Part shown: positions 28,277 to 39,613 of the stretch, one piece after another
How the letters are laid out: every line of letters starts with the position of its first letter
How positions within the stretch are numbered: position 1 is the first letter of the stretch
Assembly: GCA_002255985.1 (NCBI GenBank)
Contig: NKIR01000003.1
Span: 124,001 to 188,000 of the forward strand
Length of the DNA: 64,000 bases
Direction of reading: 5' to 3'
Origin: Sphingomonadaceae bacterium PASS1
Lineage (GTDB): Bacteria; Pseudomonadota; Alphaproteobacteria; Sphingomonadales; Sphingomonadaceae
Made by a program: the position numbers and the translations under genes
The notes under the pieces: model-generated
Told to the model about the DNA's origin: nothing
The model's input: the letters and a program-made list of their open reading frames with translations, nothing else
Databases searched by the model: none

Positions 28277-30118
28277 CTATTTTACCTTTAAGGCATTCAC
28301 TGGAACGCCAATCTCGCTTTTCCACATAAATGCGTCGCCGCCCGCTTTCTTGAAGTCGCCTTCCCACTTTTTGGCAGCCTTAACATCCGCAAACGGGCCA
28401 ACCAGCAGTCGCGCGGTTTTGCCCCATGGAGATGTCCACGGCTTCTGCGCCTTGAACAAAACAGGGTTGTTCTTCGTCAATTTGCGGAAGTCGAAGCCAA
28501 GCCCGCTGGCTTCGCCAGTTGCGATTTGCATCCAGATGCGCGCTGGATTTGCGGCCTCCAACTTGGCTTTGGCTGCGGCCTTCGGATCAAGTTTGGCGGC
28601 TTTGCTGGCGTCTGTAGCTGCCTTGGGCGAAACGGGCTTAAGCTTTTTCAAATCGACCGGAATTTCCGAAGACCGTTGCTCACTCTCCGGAATTTCGATG
28701 GCGCCCACAATTGCATCCAGACTGAAGCCCGCCGAAGCGGTGGAAGCAGGCACAGATGTCGGTGCCGTCATGATTATGGCGGGTTGCGGGGGCGTTGCCG
28801 CCGCAAGCGATAAAGGTTCTTGCGGGGTTGGCATCGTCACCGCGACCGTTGCTGCCGGTTCAACCTTTGCAACAACAGGATCAGGCCGAGGCGTTGTTTG
28901 AGCCACAGGTGCGCCTGCAGCCAAGATTGCGGGTGGCAACGCGATGCGCACAAGCGGTCGCGCCGTTTCGGGCGTAGGCAGTGCATTGTTGCTAACACTT
29001 GTTATACGAGCCGACTGCGCATCCGCCACGGCCGCGCGGGCGGCCGCAGTGCCCAACCGCGCGGTGTCGGTTTTGGGCAGTTTCAACGCATCAGGAATAT
29101 TGGCAACCGTCGCCTGAACTTCCGCACGTTCCTGCGCTTTTCGGTCCTGCTTGCTGAGTGGCTTTACCTCGCTTTTCGCATCGCGTGCTTTTGCGGGCTT
29201 TGCCCCAAGCGGCGCGCCTGATGGAATGAGGCGATTTTCGGCGGAGGCAATCGCGGTTTGCGGCAAGGTTGCCGCGACGCGGCGGACCTGTTCGCTGTCA
29301 CGCCCGACCGATTGGCTGGTTGGAAAATGTCCCAGATGAATGGCCGCCGCCTGCTGCGCCCCGGTTAAATTCGGCATCAAGCGGAAGAACCGCTCCATCT
29401 TTTGCGCCGATGTTGCATCCATGAAGCCCTGCGCAACCTTGTTGGATTCACGCAAGTCACCACGGGCGGCTAGCATCAACGCCCGCGCGCGCCATGCTGT
29501 CACACTGTTGCGCTGTAAAAGTGGCACGAGCATTGCGTCGGCCTGTTCCTTTTGCCCCGCAAGCGAGAGAGACACGGCCTGACGGATGATGATGTCATCA
29601 GACAATACCGCGGTTCGCGCGAGCTGATAATCCTGCTGCGCGCGTCCAAAATTGCCAAGCAAGTCAAACGCCAGCGCCCGGTCTGCAGCAATCAACCGTT
29701 CGTTTGCACCCAACCGGACGGCATCATCAAACAGCCGCAAAGCCTCAAACGGGTTTTCAGTCCGCACTGTAGATGTTGCCAGGCCGGACACGATACGGCT
29801 GTTATTGGGGCGTATCGCATTTGCGCGCGTGAAGAAATTGAGCGCCGCATTGGCATCACCCAACAGCAGAGAGGCATTGCCTGCATCCGCCAAGGCGTCT
29901 GCATCGCTTGGATTAAAAGAAATGCGCCGCATTGCGGCACGAAGTTCAACAGCGCCAGCCGGTTCGGAAACATTTGGCACCACCGCCGGAGCTTGCCGAT
30001 CAAGCGCTTCCAGTGCGCTTTCATCGACGGCCTGCGCCTGCACGACAGACGACAGGCCTCCTGCCGAAAACACCAGAGTGCTGCAGAATCCAAGGCTACG
30101 TAATATTGTCACATCCAT
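28277..30118 (-). CDS. TPR and SPOR domain exported protein
   Basis: 613 residues. A signal peptide (to about residue 29, VQAQA) is followed by TPR repeats at about 70-240 ([25 protein letters not shown] and following), a long Pro/Ala/Thr-rich and Lys-rich linker at 290-530, and a C-terminal SPOR-like domain (about 530-610, [21 protein letters not shown] to [12 protein letters not shown]). SPOR domains bind glycan strands lacking stem peptides at the septum, so a periplasmic division-associated role next to ftsZ is likely. It lies just downstream of ftsZ, separated by 106 bp with a small hairpin. Exact function unknown. Confidence 0.8.
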   Translation of the reverse strand: MDVTILRSLGFCSTLVFSAGGLSSVVQAQAVDESALEALDRQAPAVVPNVSEPAGAVELRAAMRRISFNPSDADALADAGNASLLLGDANAALNFFTRANAIRPNNSRIVSGLATSTVRTENPFEALRLFDDAVRLGANERLIAADRALAFDLLGNFGRAQQDYQLARTAVLSDDIIIRQAVSLSLAGQKEQADAMLVPLLQRNSVTAWRARALMLAARGDLRESNKVAQGFMDATSAQKMERFFRLMPNLTGAQQAAAIHLGHFPTSQSVGRDSEQVRRVAATLPQTAIASAENRLIPSGAPLGAKPAKARDAKSEVKPLSKQDRKAQERAEVQATVANIPDALKLPKTDTARLGTAAARAAVADAQSARITSVSNNALPTPETARPLVRIALPPAILAAGAPVAQTTPRPDPVVAKVEPAATVAVTMPTPQEPLSLAAATPPQPAIIMTAPTSVPASTASAGFSLDAIVGAIEIPESEQRSSEIPVDLKKLKPVSPKAATDASKAAKLDPKAAAKAKLEAANPARIWMQIATGEASGLGFDFRKLTKNNPVLFKAQKPWTSPWGKTARLLVGPFADVKAAKKWEGDFKKAGGDAFMWKSEIGVPVNALKVK

Positions 30119-30149
30119 AACATTCTATGTAACCACCGGCTGCCGAACA

Positions 30150-30169
30150 CAAAGCGCATTAACGCTTTG
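30150..30169 (-). terminator. Small hairpin after ftsZ
   Basis: CAAAGCG/CGCTTTG with a six-base loop lies about 55 bases past the ftsZ stop. There is no T-run on the minus strand, so a terminator role is weakly supported. Confidence 0.35.
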
Positions 30170-30224
30170 GTCCGACAAACGGTTGCATAGAAAGGACAAG
30201 ATGACTGTGCGCCTAACGCGCGCC

Positions 30225-31715
30225 TTATGAGTTGTTCTGACGGTCAAGAAAGCTTGGGATGTTTATACCATTTCCGCCTTCATTGCCCTTTTCCCCTTCG
30301 TCTTCCGAACGGGTTAGACCACGAGACAGGTTGGACATACGCTCAAACAATGTGCCACCGGTTGGAATGCGTGGTGCAGCGCGCTCCGGTGGCTCAGTCA
30401 CATCAACAGGCGCCGCGGACGGGTAGCCTTCAGCAACAGGCGTATCGAGCTCAAGGGCGTCGGCATTCGCCCAAGAGTCGTTCGGACTGGCATTATTGTC
30501 AGCATGTTCTGCTGCTGCAACTTCTTCAGCTTCGTCTAAATCACTTACCGCAAAATCGCTACCAAGGACCAAGCTGTCGTCGTCTGCTTCGTTCTCTACT
30601 TCAGCTGGAGCAGCTTCTTCGGTTGTTGATGTGTCATCTGCATTTTCAAACAACGATGTTGCAGCGGGCGCGGTCTCAACAACAGGCTCTGCCGCAGGAC
30701 GACTGAACGAGAATGGCGTTCTTTGTGATGCCGTTGTAGGTGTCAAACCTTCATTATCGATGCCTGTTGCGACAACCGAAACACGGATCTTGCCGTTCAG
30801 ATTTTCATTGAATGCCGAGCCCCAGATGATGTTTGCATCGGGGTCAACCAGCTCACGGATATGGTTGGCGGCCTCGTCAACTTCCATCAGACGCATATCT
30901 TCGCCACCGGTAATCGATACGATGACGCCCTTTGCGCCTTGCATCGACACGCCGTCGAGCAACGGGTTGGCAATTGCCCTTTCCGCAGCTTCAAGCGCGC
31001 GGCCGTCGCCTTCCGCTTCACCAGTGCCCATCATTGCCTTGCCCATTTCGTGCATGACTGAACGGACGTCGGCAAAATCGAGGTTGATCAGGCCAGGCAT
31101 AACCATCAGGTCCGTGATGCCACGGACGCCCTGCTGTAACACTTCGTCAGCAAGCTGAAACGCTTCCTTGAATGTGGTATTCGGGTTGGCCACCAGGAAC
31201 AGGTTCTGGTTTGGAATAACGATCAGCGTATCCACATGCTGCTGCAATTCGATGATACCCGATTCTGCCGACCGCATACGGCGCGAACCTTCGAACATGA
31301 ATGGTTTGGTCACGACACCGACCGTCAAAATGTTCATTTCACGCGCGACCTTGGCGATAACAGGTGCAGCGCCAGTTCCGGTGCCGCCGCCCATGCCAGC
31401 CGCGATAAAGCACATGTGGCAACCGGCAAGTGCCGCTTTCACTTGCTCAAGCGTTTCTTCAGCTGCAGCACGGCCAACTTCGGGGCGTGAACCCGCACCA
31501 AGACCTTGCGTGATTTCAGGTCCAAGTTGAATGCGATATTCGGCAGGCGAAGCATTCAATGCTTGTGCGTCGGTGTTGGCAACAACGAAGTCGACGCCCT
31601 CCACCTTTGCGCTGATCATGTTGGCAACGGCGTTACCACCTGCGCCACCAACACCAATGACTGCAATTTTAGGCTTCAACTCGTCAACCACTGGTGGACC
31701 GATATTGATGCTCAT
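30225..31715 (-). CDS. ftsZ: Cell division protein FtsZ
   Basis: 496 residues, tubulin-like GTPase that forms the cytokinetic ring. The N-terminal [10 protein letters not shown] (21-30), the tubulin signature GGGTGTG at 109-115, and [11 protein letters not shown] with the T7-loop aspartates near 210 are present. After residue 320 there is a long acidic, variable linker of about 160 residues, ending in the conserved C-terminal peptide [10 protein letters not shown] that binds FtsA. The long linker is typical of alphaproteobacteria. An AGGGGG ribosome site precedes the ATG. Last gene of the dcw cluster, with a 104-bp leader after ftsA that may hold its own promoter. Confidence 0.98.
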   Translation of the reverse strand: MSINIGPPVVDELKPKIAVIGVGGAGGNAVANMISAKVEGVDFVVANTDAQALNASPAEYRIQLGPEITQGLGAGSRPEVGRAAAEETLEQVKAALAGCHMCFIAAGMGGGTGTGAAPVIAKVAREMNILTVGVVTKPFMFEGSRRMRSAESGIIELQQHVDTLIVIPNQNLFLVANPNTTFKEAFQLADEVLQQGVRGITDLMVMPGLINLDFADVRSVMHEMGKAMMGTGEAEGDGRALEAAERAIANPLLDGVSMQGAKGVIVSITGGEDMRLMEVDEAANHIRELVDPDANIIWGSAFNENLNGKIRVSVVATGIDNEGLTPTTASQRTPFSFSRPAAEPVVETAPAATSLFENADDTSTTEEAAPAEVENEADDDSLVLGSDFAVSDLDEAEEVAAAEHADNNASPNDSWANADALELDTPVAEGYPSAAPVDVTEPPERAAPRIPTGGTLFERMSNLSRGLTRSEDEGEKGNEGGNGINIPSFLDRQNNS

Positions 31716-31819
31716 AAGAATAACCCCCTAGCCTAGCCGGCTCGTTCGAAATTTTCATACATTTGACACAAAAGTACGGGGCGCACACTTAAAAATTAAC
31801 CTTTTTGCACAGGTTTCTT

Positions 31820-33085
31820 TCAGAAATTCTCTCTTACGGCACGTTTTATGCGTTCGATTAGTCCGGGCATCGTCCCGCCCATCTGTTCGACACGCAAATC
31901 ATAACCTGATTTCAGGTCAACACGTTCCGATGCGGCGTAATGAATTAAGCCGACGAGCGTTGAAAATGCGGGTCCCGAATGTGCCTCGGGAATGCTGGTC
32001 AAGCCAGATGGACGGCCGATGCGGACCGTGCGGCCAAGCGCGCCTTGCATATGTTCGGCTGCGCCCTTCAACTCGGCCCCCCCACCGGTCAACACGACCT
32101 GATGCCCAGATGGACCCGAGAAGCCAAGGGTTTTAAGCGCTTGGGCGATTTCGGTGACGATAGCGTCCACGCGCTGGCAGACCACGGCATTCAGCTGGGC
32201 CTTGGTGATGCGCGGTGCGTTAGAGCCTGCTTCAATGCCGTTTTCATCAGGGCCAATGTCGAGCACTTCTTGATGATCGCGCGGGCTGGTTAATGCAGAG
32301 CCGTGGAAGCATTTCAGCCGTTCGGCTTGCGCCCTGCGGATACCGAAGGTCGATGCGATGTCGTCCGTGATATCAGACGCGCCCTTTTGAATGGTTTCAA
32401 GTCCGACAAGCATACCGCCGATGAAAACCGACACATTGGTAACCGCGGCGCCAAATTCGACAAGTGCCACACCCAGCTCACGTTCCTCCAACGTCAGACA
32501 CGCAAGGCCAGTGGCCACCGGGCCAACGACAAGAGACTCAACATCAAGATGCGCCGCGCGCACCGTCATATCCATGTTCCGAATAGGCGACTGGTCAGCC
32601 AGAACGACATGGACATCGACGCCAAGGCGGTCGGCATGCAGTCCAACAGGGTTCGCAACACCGCCGACACCATCCAGCGAGTATAATGTTGGCTGAACGT
32701 GAAGCGCCATTTTTCCGCAGGTCTGGATGTTCGCACGTCCTGCCTGCAGCAATTCGTCGACATCTTCCTGCGTGATGCGATCACCACCCAGTTCAATTTC
32801 AACGGGCGCAAGTAAGCTATCAAACCCGCCGGAGGACATGCCCACCCAAACGCGGTCAATGTTGAGCCCTGCGATACGCTCGGCCTGTTCTACGGCATAG
32901 CGCACGGACAATTCAGCCTGTTCGACATCCGCAATACATCCTCGCGTGACGCCCCTGCTCTCGCGTTGGCCGGTACCCAGAACCAACAGTTCGCCGCTGT
33001 CGGTTTGCCCGACGATTAATGCCGAAACTTTCGAAGAGCCAATATCAATGGCCGAAATCAGTTTTTCAACGCGTGCAGCTTTCAT
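31820..33085 (-). CDS. ftsA: Cell division protein FtsA
   Basis: 421 residues, actin-like ATPase tethering FtsZ to the membrane. The phosphate-1 motif is AIDIGSSKVSALIVG (about 13-27), the phosphate-2 region is GVALVEFGAAVTNVSVF near 205, and the adenosine motif is VVLTGGGAELKGA near 340. The C-terminal GLIERIKRAVRENF is the amphipathic membrane-targeting helix. Its ATG overlaps the ftsQ stop (ATGA). Confidence 0.97.
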   Translation of the reverse strand: MKAARVEKLISAIDIGSSKVSALIVGQTDSGELLVLGTGQRESRGVTRGCIADVEQAELSVRYAVEQAERIAGLNIDRVWVGMSSGGFDSLLAPVEIELGGDRITQEDVDELLQAGRANIQTCGKMALHVQPTLYSLDGVGGVANPVGLHADRLGVDVHVVLADQSPIRNMDMTVRAAHLDVESLVVGPVATGLACLTLEERELGVALVEFGAAVTNVSVFIGGMLVGLETIQKGASDITDDIASTFGIRRAQAERLKCFHGSALTSPRDHQEVLDIGPDENGIEAGSNAPRITKAQLNAVVCQRVDAIVTEIAQALKTLGFSGPSGHQVVLTGGGAELKGAAEHMQGALGRTVRIGRPSGLTSIPEAHSGPAFSTLVGLIHYAASERVDLKSGYDLRVEQMGGTMPGLIERIKRAVRENF

Positions 33086-33996
33086 ACTTCTCTTCCACTC
33101 GTTGTCGACGTTATGCCGCCGCTCTCTACTTTAACAGGTTCGACTTTGGGCGCCTTGCGAAAATATGCACGTTCAGGGTCGCGCAGGTCAAAATGGATCA
33201 GGTCGCGGCCAAGAAGCCGGTGGATACCATCCATCCGCGCAAAATTGAGCAACGCCTCTGCCGCTGCCTTTTCACCCTCTGGCAGAGCCAGCGTTTCACC
33301 GCTCTGGAACTGCAAATCCCAACGGCGATTGCCCACCCATGTTGCGCCAATAACCTGCGCTTTAAGTGCGGAGGCATTGTCGAGGAGGGTGTTGAGTGCG
33401 ACAGCATGCCGGTTCGCGTCAATGCCATTCAAAGTCGGCAAATCACCACCTTGGCCCGCCGCAACATTTTGCAGGACAATTCCGTTTGCATCGATCAGCG
33501 AATATTTGCCGTTGCGTTGCCAAATCGCCGCCGGCTTGCGTTCGACGATTTCGACCGCAAGCGTATCCGGCAAACGGCGCGCCACGCGGGCGTCTTTGAT
33601 CCATCCATATTTCAGTAAGTCTGCGCGGACCTTGTCGATGTCGACCAACGGCATCGCCCGGTCTTTTTCGGCCAGGACAAGTTGATAGACCCGAACCTGG
33701 TCCACACGCTCCATGCCGGTGACTTCAACGCGCTGCACCTGAAAGCCCGCCTTTGCGGCGAGCGCTGCATATTGCTGATACGCCGCGGCCGTAACGCCGG
33801 TATATTGGGCAACCGCAAATATCAGCACCGCAAGCGCGGCCACAAAAATCCATGTGAGTGCGCGCTGCACATCTTCTTCCGAAAACGGCAGGGTCCGCAT
33901 CATCCGGTCAACCCATGATATTTGCAGGACTTTCTTGCGCGGGTTCGGCGAAGCGGCCTTGCGCTTTGCAGCAGGTTTTCGTGCAGCGGCCGCCAT
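33082..33996 (-). CDS. ftsQ: Cell division protein FtsQ
   Basis: 304 residues. A basic cytoplasmic N terminus (about 1-45, lysine/arginine-rich) precedes a single membrane helix near 48-68 (TWIFVAALAVLIFAVAQY). A POTRA domain follows (FQVQRVEVTGMERVDQVRVYQL, about 85-150) and then the FtsQ beta domain. It links FtsL/FtsB to the rest of the septal complex in the periplasm. One-base overlap with ddl and four-base overlap with ftsA place it in the dcw operon. Confidence 0.95.
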   Translation of the reverse strand: MAAAARKPAAKRKAASPNPRKKVLQISWVDRMMRTLPFSEEDVQRALTWIFVAALAVLIFAVAQYTGVTAAAYQQYAALAAKAGFQVQRVEVTGMERVDQVRVYQLVLAEKDRAMPLVDIDKVRADLLKYGWIKDARVARRLPDTLAVEIVERKPAAIWQRNGKYSLIDANGIVLQNVAAGQGGDLPTLNGIDANRHAVALNTLLDNASALKAQVIGATWVGNRRWDLQFQSGETLALPEGEKAAAEALLNFARMDGIHRLLGRDLIHFDLRDPERAYFRKAPKVEPVKVESGGITSTTSGREV

Positions 33997-34919
33997 TATA
34001 CCAACGCCTCTTTCACGATCATGTCGACCAGTTGTTCATAGCTGATGCCAACCTGCCGCGCCTGTTCGGGCACGAGGCTGAGCGGCGTCATTCCAGGCTG
34101 CGTATTCGTTTCCAGCACGAACACGCCGTTTTTGCCAAATTCATCGTCCCAACGGAAATCCGTGCGTGATGCCCCTTTGCAGCCCAGCAAACGGTGCGCA
34201 TCAAGCGCAATGTCCAACATATATTGCGCAATTTCATCGGGGATTTCAGCGGGGCAGATATGCTCGGTCAGGCCGTCGGTATATTTGGCATCAAAATCGT
34301 AAAAGCCGCTCTTTGGCTTTAACTCGGTAACGCACAATGCCTTGCCACCCAGCACCGCCACCGTCAGTTCGCGGCCCTTGATAAAGGGTTCGGCCAGCAA
34401 AGTTTCAAATTCCTGCCAAGGCCCCTTGGCATCGCGGGAGATCGGGTTTCCGTAATTGCTGTTTTCGGTGACAATGGCAACGCCAACAGAGCTGCCTTCA
34501 TTGACTGGTTTCAGGACATAAGGCCGCGGCAATGGGTCAGCTGTGAACAGGGTTTCGCTATCCACCATCGTACCCTTTGGCATTGGAATGCCGGCTGGCA
34601 CCAACCGCTGCTTCGTCAATTCCTTGTCGATGGCAATCACCGAAGTCACCATGCCGCTGTGGGTATATTTAATGCCCATCAGGTCGAGCATGCCTTGCAC
34701 CGACCCATCTTCACCCGGAACGCCGTGCAAAGCGTTAAATACCACATCGGGGCGAAGCGCCGTCAAAACCTGCGCAACATTGCGGTCCATGTCGACACGG
34801 CTGACCTTATAGCCCACTTTCTCAAGCGCATCGGCAACGCCGTTACCGCTCATCAACGACACTGGCCGTTCATTTGACCAGCCACCCATCAATACCGCTA
34901 CGTGGATTTGCTCACTCAT
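33996..34919 (-). CDS. ddl: D-alanine--D-alanine ligase
   Basis: 307 residues, an ATP-grasp enzyme joining two D-alanines for the peptidoglycan stem. VLMGGWSNERPVSLMSG at the N terminus, NALHGVPGEDGSVQGMLD near 60-78, the ATP-binding PYVLKPVNEGSSVGV near 135, and the metal-binding FVLETNTQPGMTPLSLVPEQA near 270 are all family motifs. DdlB-type by length and by its place between murB and ftsQ. ATGA overlap with murB. Confidence 0.97.
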   Translation of the reverse strand: MSEQIHVAVLMGGWSNERPVSLMSGNGVADALEKVGYKVSRVDMDRNVAQVLTALRPDVVFNALHGVPGEDGSVQGMLDLMGIKYTHSGMVTSVIAIDKELTKQRLVPAGIPMPKGTMVDSETLFTADPLPRPYVLKPVNEGSSVGVAIVTENSNYGNPISRDAKGPWQEFETLLAEPFIKGRELTVAVLGGKALCVTELKPKSGFYDFDAKYTDGLTEHICPAEIPDEIAQYMLDIALDAHRLLGCKGASRTDFRWDDEFGKNGVFVLETNTQPGMTPLSLVPEQARQVGISYEQLVDMIVKEALV

Positions 34920-35812
34920 TTTGTTTCACCCACGCGTTGTATTTCCCAATGCAGGTCAATGCCTGACTTCGCCTTTACGCGCTGGCGAACTTCATCGCCC
35001 AACGCCTCAATCTCGGCGCTTGTCGCATCGCCTGTGTTGATCAGGAAGTTGGTATGTTTTTCCGAAACCTGCGCGCCACCCATTTGCAATCCGCGGCATC
35101 CCGCTTCGTCAACCAACTGCCACGCTTTGTGTCCATCCGGGTTTTTGAATGTCGATCCGCCGGTTTTTGAACGTAGCGGCTGCGATGCTTCGCGCGCGGC
35201 ACTTATCCGGTCCATCTCGGCCTGAATGGCGTCCGCTGCGCCCGGCACACCGCGAAAGCGCGCACCGACGACAATTGCGCCATCGGGAAGATCCGAATGG
35301 CGATAGCTATAATGCAGTTCCTCGACGGACAAGGTCGCAAGCGAACCGTCGCGCATCACAACATCACAATCGACCAAGATGTCCTTCACCTCGCCGCCAT
35401 AAGCGCCGCCGTTCATGCGGACAAAGCCGCCGACCGTGCCCGGAATGGACCTCAGGAACTCAAGCCCCGAAATGCCATTGTCCCGCGCCGTTGACGACAC
35501 CAATATGCCCGAGGCACCTGCCCCGCAATTCAGCGTGACTGCGTCAATTAGCGTCACTTTCGCAAAGGCTTTGCCAAGGCGAACCACAACACCCTTTACG
35601 CCGCCATCACGCACAATCAGGTTGGAACCAAGGCCAAGCGCCATGACGGGTACCGCTGGATCAAGCTGACGCAGAAATTCTTGCAGGTCGTGGATGTCTT
35701 TGGGTTCGAAAAGATGTTCCGCGCTGCCGCCGGATTTGAACCATACCAACGGCGCAAGCGGCGCGTCAGGCGTCAACTTGCCTTCAACCTTTGGAAGGAT
35801 GTTCACGCTCAT
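34916..35812 (-). CDS. murB: UDP-N-acetylenolpyruvoylglucosamine reductase
   Basis: 298 residues; the FAD and NADPH-dependent second step of UDP-MurNAc synthesis. FAD-binding residues lie in [22 protein letters not shown] near 60 and [24 protein letters not shown] near 115; [20 protein letters not shown] text ([13 protein letters not shown]) near 220 carries the catalytic serine. The short, type II-like length fits alphaproteobacteria. Overlaps murC and ddl by four bases each. Confidence 0.97.
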   Translation of the reverse strand: MSVNILPKVEGKLTPDAPLAPLVWFKSGGSAEHLFEPKDIHDLQEFLRQLDPAVPVMALGLGSNLIVRDGGVKGVVVRLGKAFAKVTLIDAVTLNCGAGASGILVSSTARDNGISGLEFLRSIPGTVGGFVRMNGGAYGGEVKDILVDCDVVMRDGSLATLSVEELHYSYRHSDLPDGAIVVGARFRGVPGAADAIQAEMDRISAAREASQPLRSKTGGSTFKNPDGHKAWQLVDEAGCRGLQMGGAQVSEKHTNFLINTGDATSAEIEALGDEVRQRVKAKSGIDLHWEIQRVGETK

Positions 35813-37215
35813 GCACGGGCTGCCTTAATGGCGTCCGCAAGTCCCGCTGCCCATTTGGTGATGTCGCCCGCGCCAAGGCAGACAACCATGTCATTTTCCT
35901 GCACCGTTTCTGCAAGCTTAACTGCAAGCGCGTGCGCATCCGCGATGGTCGCCGCCGAACGGTGCCCGCGCGCCTTTATACCGTTCACGAGCGCTTCGGA
36001 ATCAATCCCCTCAATGGGCGCTTCGCCTGCGGCGTAGACGGGCGAAATGAAGACCATATCGGCGTCGTTAAACGCCTGTTGGAAATCATCCATATGGTCG
36101 CGCAGGCGGGTGAAGCGATGTGGCTGTGCCACGGCAATCACGCGACCCTGTGCGCCTTCGCGTGCGGCAGAAAGCACCGCGCGGATTTCAACGGGGTGAT
36201 GGCCATAATCATCGATTATGGTCACGCCATCAACTTCGCCAACCTTGGTAAAGCGCCGTTTGACACCGCCGAATTTGTCAAAGCCATGCGCGACCGCTTC
36301 ATCGCTCATGCCCATTTCAAGGCCGACCGCGATGGCAGACAAAGCATTCTGCACATTATGCCGTCCGGGCATTGGTAAAACGACGCCTTCAATCGTGCGT
36401 TGCGATCCGTCGCGCGCGCGGACAACGACATCGAAGCGATTGCCACCGGGGAACGGTGTAACATTTTCGCCGCGAATGTCCGCCTGCGCCGAAAAACCAT
36501 ATGTGATAATCCGGCGGTCGCGGATCTTGGGCAAAATGGCCTGAACCTCTGGATGGTCAAGGCACATGATTGCCGCGCCATAAAAAGGCACGTTTTCGAC
36601 AAATTCGACAAAGGCCCGCTTAATGGCATCAAAATCGCCATAATGGTCGAGATGCTCTGGATCAATGTTGGTGACAACCGCCAGCGTGCCATCAAGGCGC
36701 AGGAAGCTGCCGTCGCTTTCGTCGGCCTCAACAACCATCCAGTCACTCGCACCCAAACGCGCGTTTGAACCATAGCTGTTGATGATGCCGCCGTTAATCA
36801 CGGTGGGGTCAATGCCGCCATGATCGAGCATCGCGGCAATCATGGACGTCGTCGTTGTTTTGCCATGCGTCCCTGCCACGGCAACGGTGTTCTTCAACCG
36901 CATTAGCTCGGCAAGCATCTCTGCGCGACGCACCAGTGGAATACGGCGTTCAAGCGCAGCATCGCGTTCGGGATTGCCTTTTTTGACCGCAGTCGACGTC
37001 ACCACAACAGCCGCATCGCCAAGGTTATCAGCGCTATGACCGATCATCACCTTGATCCCGCGCTTGCGCAGGCCGTCGACAACATAGCTGTCGGCGATGT
37101 CGCTGCCCTGCACCTGATAGCCAAGATTGTGCATGACCTCGGCAATGCCCGACATGCCGATGCCGCCAATGCCAACAAAGTGGACGATGCCAATATCCGT
37201 TGGGACGCCCTTCAT
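35809..37215 (-). CDS. murC: UDP-N-acetylmuramate--L-alanine ligase
   Basis: 468 residues, Mur ligase adding L-Ala to UDP-MurNAc. The N-terminal [16 protein letters not shown] binds UDP-MurNAc, the P-loop is [13 protein letters not shown] near 115, [12 protein letters not shown] near 170, and the C-terminal domain has [15 protein letters not shown] near 345. Located between murG and murB with short overlaps on both sides. Confidence 0.97.
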   Translation of the reverse strand: MKGVPTDIGIVHFVGIGGIGMSGIAEVMHNLGYQVQGSDIADSYVVDGLRKRGIKVMIGHSADNLGDAAVVVTSTAVKKGNPERDAALERRIPLVRRAEMLAELMRLKNTVAVAGTHGKTTTTSMIAAMLDHGGIDPTVINGGIINSYGSNARLGASDWMVVEADESDGSFLRLDGTLAVVTNIDPEHLDHYGDFDAIKRAFVEFVENVPFYGAAIMCLDHPEVQAILPKIRDRRIITYGFSAQADIRGENVTPFPGGNRFDVVVRARDGSQRTIEGVVLPMPGRHNVQNALSAIAVGLEMGMSDEAVAHGFDKFGGVKRRFTKVGEVDGVTIIDDYGHHPVEIRAVLSAAREGAQGRVIAVAQPHRFTRLRDHMDDFQQAFNDADMVFISPVYAAGEAPIEGIDSEALVNGIKARGHRSAATIADAHALAVKLAETVQENDMVVCLGAGDITKWAAGLADAIKAARA

Positions 37216-38393
37216 TATATGCTCTTTCGTGCGAGTGCGGGTGCGGCACCAAAGGATGCCGATGTGTCGGGCTTTGTGGTCAGACCATGCATGATTGGCG
37301 CGCGGCCAAAGGATTCCACAAGGTCGGCCAAATCGGAAACGGCGTTGGGACGGCCACAGCTTTTGGCCGCCTTTGCCGCATTTTCGAGCGCGCCGGGTTC
37401 AAGTGCAATTTTCTGTATTTGCTTGGCGAGCTCAACCGCGGTGAAGGCTGGCTGCGCAATGGCTCGCGCGCCGCCGGCTGAGACCATTTCTTTGACGTTG
37501 TAGCTTTGGTGATTATCGGTCGCGCTTGGCAAGGGCACCAAAATCGCTGGACGTCCGGCGCAGGTCAGTTCGGAAACCGTTGATGCACCCGCACGCCCGA
37601 TAACCATATGCGCCCAGCCCAAACGTTCGGGCAGGTCAGGCAGATAGGTTGCGAGCTCTGCCGGAATGTCATGTGCGGCATATGCCTGGCGGACGGTCTC
37701 AATATCTTCTTCGCGGCACTGCTGCGTGACCTGAAGACGGCGGCGCAAATTCAGCGGCAGACGGGCAAGGCCATCGGGTACGATGTCGGACAATATGGTC
37801 GCGCCTTGGCTCCCCCCCGTCACTAGCACACGGAAAATACCGTCGGCCAAAAGCGGGGGATAAGGCTCATCACGCAGCGCCAACACGTCTTCGCGCACGG
37901 GATTTCCAACCAGATGTACCTTGCTGGCATAACGCGGCGACAGGCGCAGCACGTCGGGATACGCCGTCGCAATAGCGTTCACTTGCCGCGCGGTAAAGCG
38001 ATTGACGCGGCCAAGCACCGCATTTTGTTCGTGAATGATCGTGGGAATTTTTTCGGCAAATGCGCCCAACAAGGCAGGGAATGCCGGATATCCGCCAAAG
38101 CCGACAACTGCCGTTGGTTCAAAGCTGGCGTACAAGCGCCGCGCCATCTTTCGACCTTCAGCGATCGCCTGAATGCCGGGCAGCCAGCTGCGCGGACTTT
38201 TCGTGATACGGCCTGCGGGCAAAATGTGCGTTGCCATCTTTTCGGGGCAGCCCGGAATTTTCGCACCGCGCGCGTCGGTTATCAAGGCAACATGGTGGCC
38301 TCTATTCAAAAGTTCCTGCCCCAGCGCAAACGCAGGGATAAGATGCCCCCCTGTCCCGCCAGCGGCCAACACATAATGCCGAGAAATGGTCAT
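37215..38393 (-). CDS. murG: UDP-N-acetylglucosamine--N-acetylmuramyl-(pentapeptide) pyrophosphoryl-undecaprenol N-acetylglucosamine transferase
   Basis: 392 residues, GT-B glycosyltransferase making lipid II from lipid I on the inner face of the membrane. The G-loop motifs [16 protein letters not shown] near the N terminus and [13 protein letters not shown] near 190, plus [31 protein letters not shown] near 275 in pieces, are diagnostic. Somewhat longer than the E. coli enzyme because of a C-terminal tail. One-base overlap with murC, 5-bp gap to ftsW. Confidence 0.97.
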   Translation of the reverse strand: MTISRHYVLAAGGTGGHLIPAFALGQELLNRGHHVALITDARGAKIPGCPEKMATHILPAGRITKSPRSWLPGIQAIAEGRKMARRLYASFEPTAVVGFGGYPAFPALLGAFAEKIPTIIHEQNAVLGRVNRFTARQVNAIATAYPDVLRLSPRYASKVHLVGNPVREDVLALRDEPYPPLLADGIFRVLVTGGSQGATILSDIVPDGLARLPLNLRRRLQVTQQCREEDIETVRQAYAAHDIPAELATYLPDLPERLGWAHMVIGRAGASTVSELTCAGRPAILVPLPSATDNHQSYNVKEMVSAGGARAIAQPAFTAVELAKQIQKIALEPGALENAAKAAKSCGRPNAVSDLADLVESFGRAPIMHGLTTKPDTSASFGAAPALARKSI

Positions 38394-38398
38394 GGCCG

Positions 38399-39613
38399 TT
38401 ATCCCTTCACCATATACAGCGACCGGTCAAGATACGGGTTTCGCTTCGTCAACGCGAGGATGAGACCGCAGGTCATCGACAGCGCCAAAATGGACGATCC
38501 ACCGTAACTGATAAACGGCAGGGTCATACCCTTTGACGGAAAGACGCCAAGGTTAACCGCCATATTGATCATCGCCTGACCACAAAATTGCGCGCCAAGC
38601 CCCGTTACGGCGAGAACCACAAACTGGTCTTTTTCATCAAGCAGGCGAATGATGATGCGGACCAATATGGCGAAATACAAAATGGCGATAACCATGCACG
38701 CCAGCAGACCGAATTCTTCACCGATGACGGAGAAGATATAATCTGTGTGCCCTTCAGGCAGCGAATATTTCTTAATGCCAAGGCCCGGGCCAAGGCCAAT
38801 GAAACCACCGTTGGTCAATGTTGCCAACGCCATCTTGTCATGCGTCAGGCCTTCGGTTCCGAAAATCCACGCATCGATACGCTGCGTTGCGACCGGATAG
38901 AAATTATAGGCCAGCACAATAAACACCACGCCGCTGATGATAAGTCCCCACAGCCGTGATGCCGGGACGCCGGAAACCATCATCAACGCAAACCATGTGC
39001 CCATGAACAAAATCGTCTGGCCAAGGTCAGGCTGCATCAACAATAGGAAGCAGACAAAACCCGTCACGATGCTGCTCAAGACGCGTACCGGCAAGGATGG
39101 GTCTTTCAGCCGCCAGCTGATAATCCATGCCATCGCGACGGCGTAAAAGGGCTTAAGAAACTCGGAGGGCTGAAGCCCCGCAAAACCCGCCCCAACCCAT
39201 CGTTGTGACCCGTTCACCTCGCGGCCAATGATCGGCACAAGCGCCAGCAGCACGAAGAAAACGCAAAAGCCAAAGACCGCAAAGCGGCGTGCCTGTTCGC
39301 GCGGATACATCGACACGACAAGCATCAACGGCACCCCGACAATCACCCAAATCAATTGCCGGTAAAAGAAGTGTAAAGATGACAATTGCGTTGTGGAAGA
39401 CGACAGACGCTGTGCCCCTGCAGGCGAGGCTGCGGCAACAGCCAGCAATCCTATCGCGATCAAAACCATCATCAATGACAGCAGCACGCGGTCGAGTTCC
39501 CAGAACCATACGCCAAGCGGCGAGCGGTCGCCGCGGCCAAGCCGGTTTGCAAAACCGATTTTTCCGGTCTTTGCCGCTAGCACCCAAGGAACTTCTTTAC
39601 GTTTGCCGCTCAT
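38399..39613 (-). CDS. ftsW: Peptidoglycan glycosyltransferase FtsW (SEDS family)
   Basis: 404 residues with about ten hydrophobic membrane helices. A SEDS polymerase that, with FtsI, builds septal peptidoglycan. Family features include REVNGSQRWVGAGFAGLQPSEFLK near 130 in pieces, LLMQPDLGQTILF near 195, EGHTDYIFSVIGEEFGL near 285, and MTLPFISYGGSSILAL near 360. A hydrophilic N-terminal extension of about 30 residues precedes the first helix. Overlaps murD by four bases. Confidence 0.96.
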   Translation of the reverse strand: MSGKRKEVPWVLAAKTGKIGFANRLGRGDRSPLGVWFWELDRVLLSLMMVLIAIGLLAVAAASPAGAQRLSSSTTQLSSLHFFYRQLIWVIVGVPLMLVVSMYPREQARRFAVFGFCVFFVLLALVPIIGREVNGSQRWVGAGFAGLQPSEFLKPFYAVAMAWIISWRLKDPSLPVRVLSSIVTGFVCFLLLMQPDLGQTILFMGTWFALMMVSGVPASRLWGLIISGVVFIVLAYNFYPVATQRIDAWIFGTEGLTHDKMALATLTNGGFIGLGPGLGIKKYSLPEGHTDYIFSVIGEEFGLLACMVIAILYFAILVRIIIRLLDEKDQFVVLAVTGLGAQFCGQAMINMAVNLGVFPSKGMTLPFISYGGSSILALSMTCGLILALTKRNPYLDRSLYMVKG

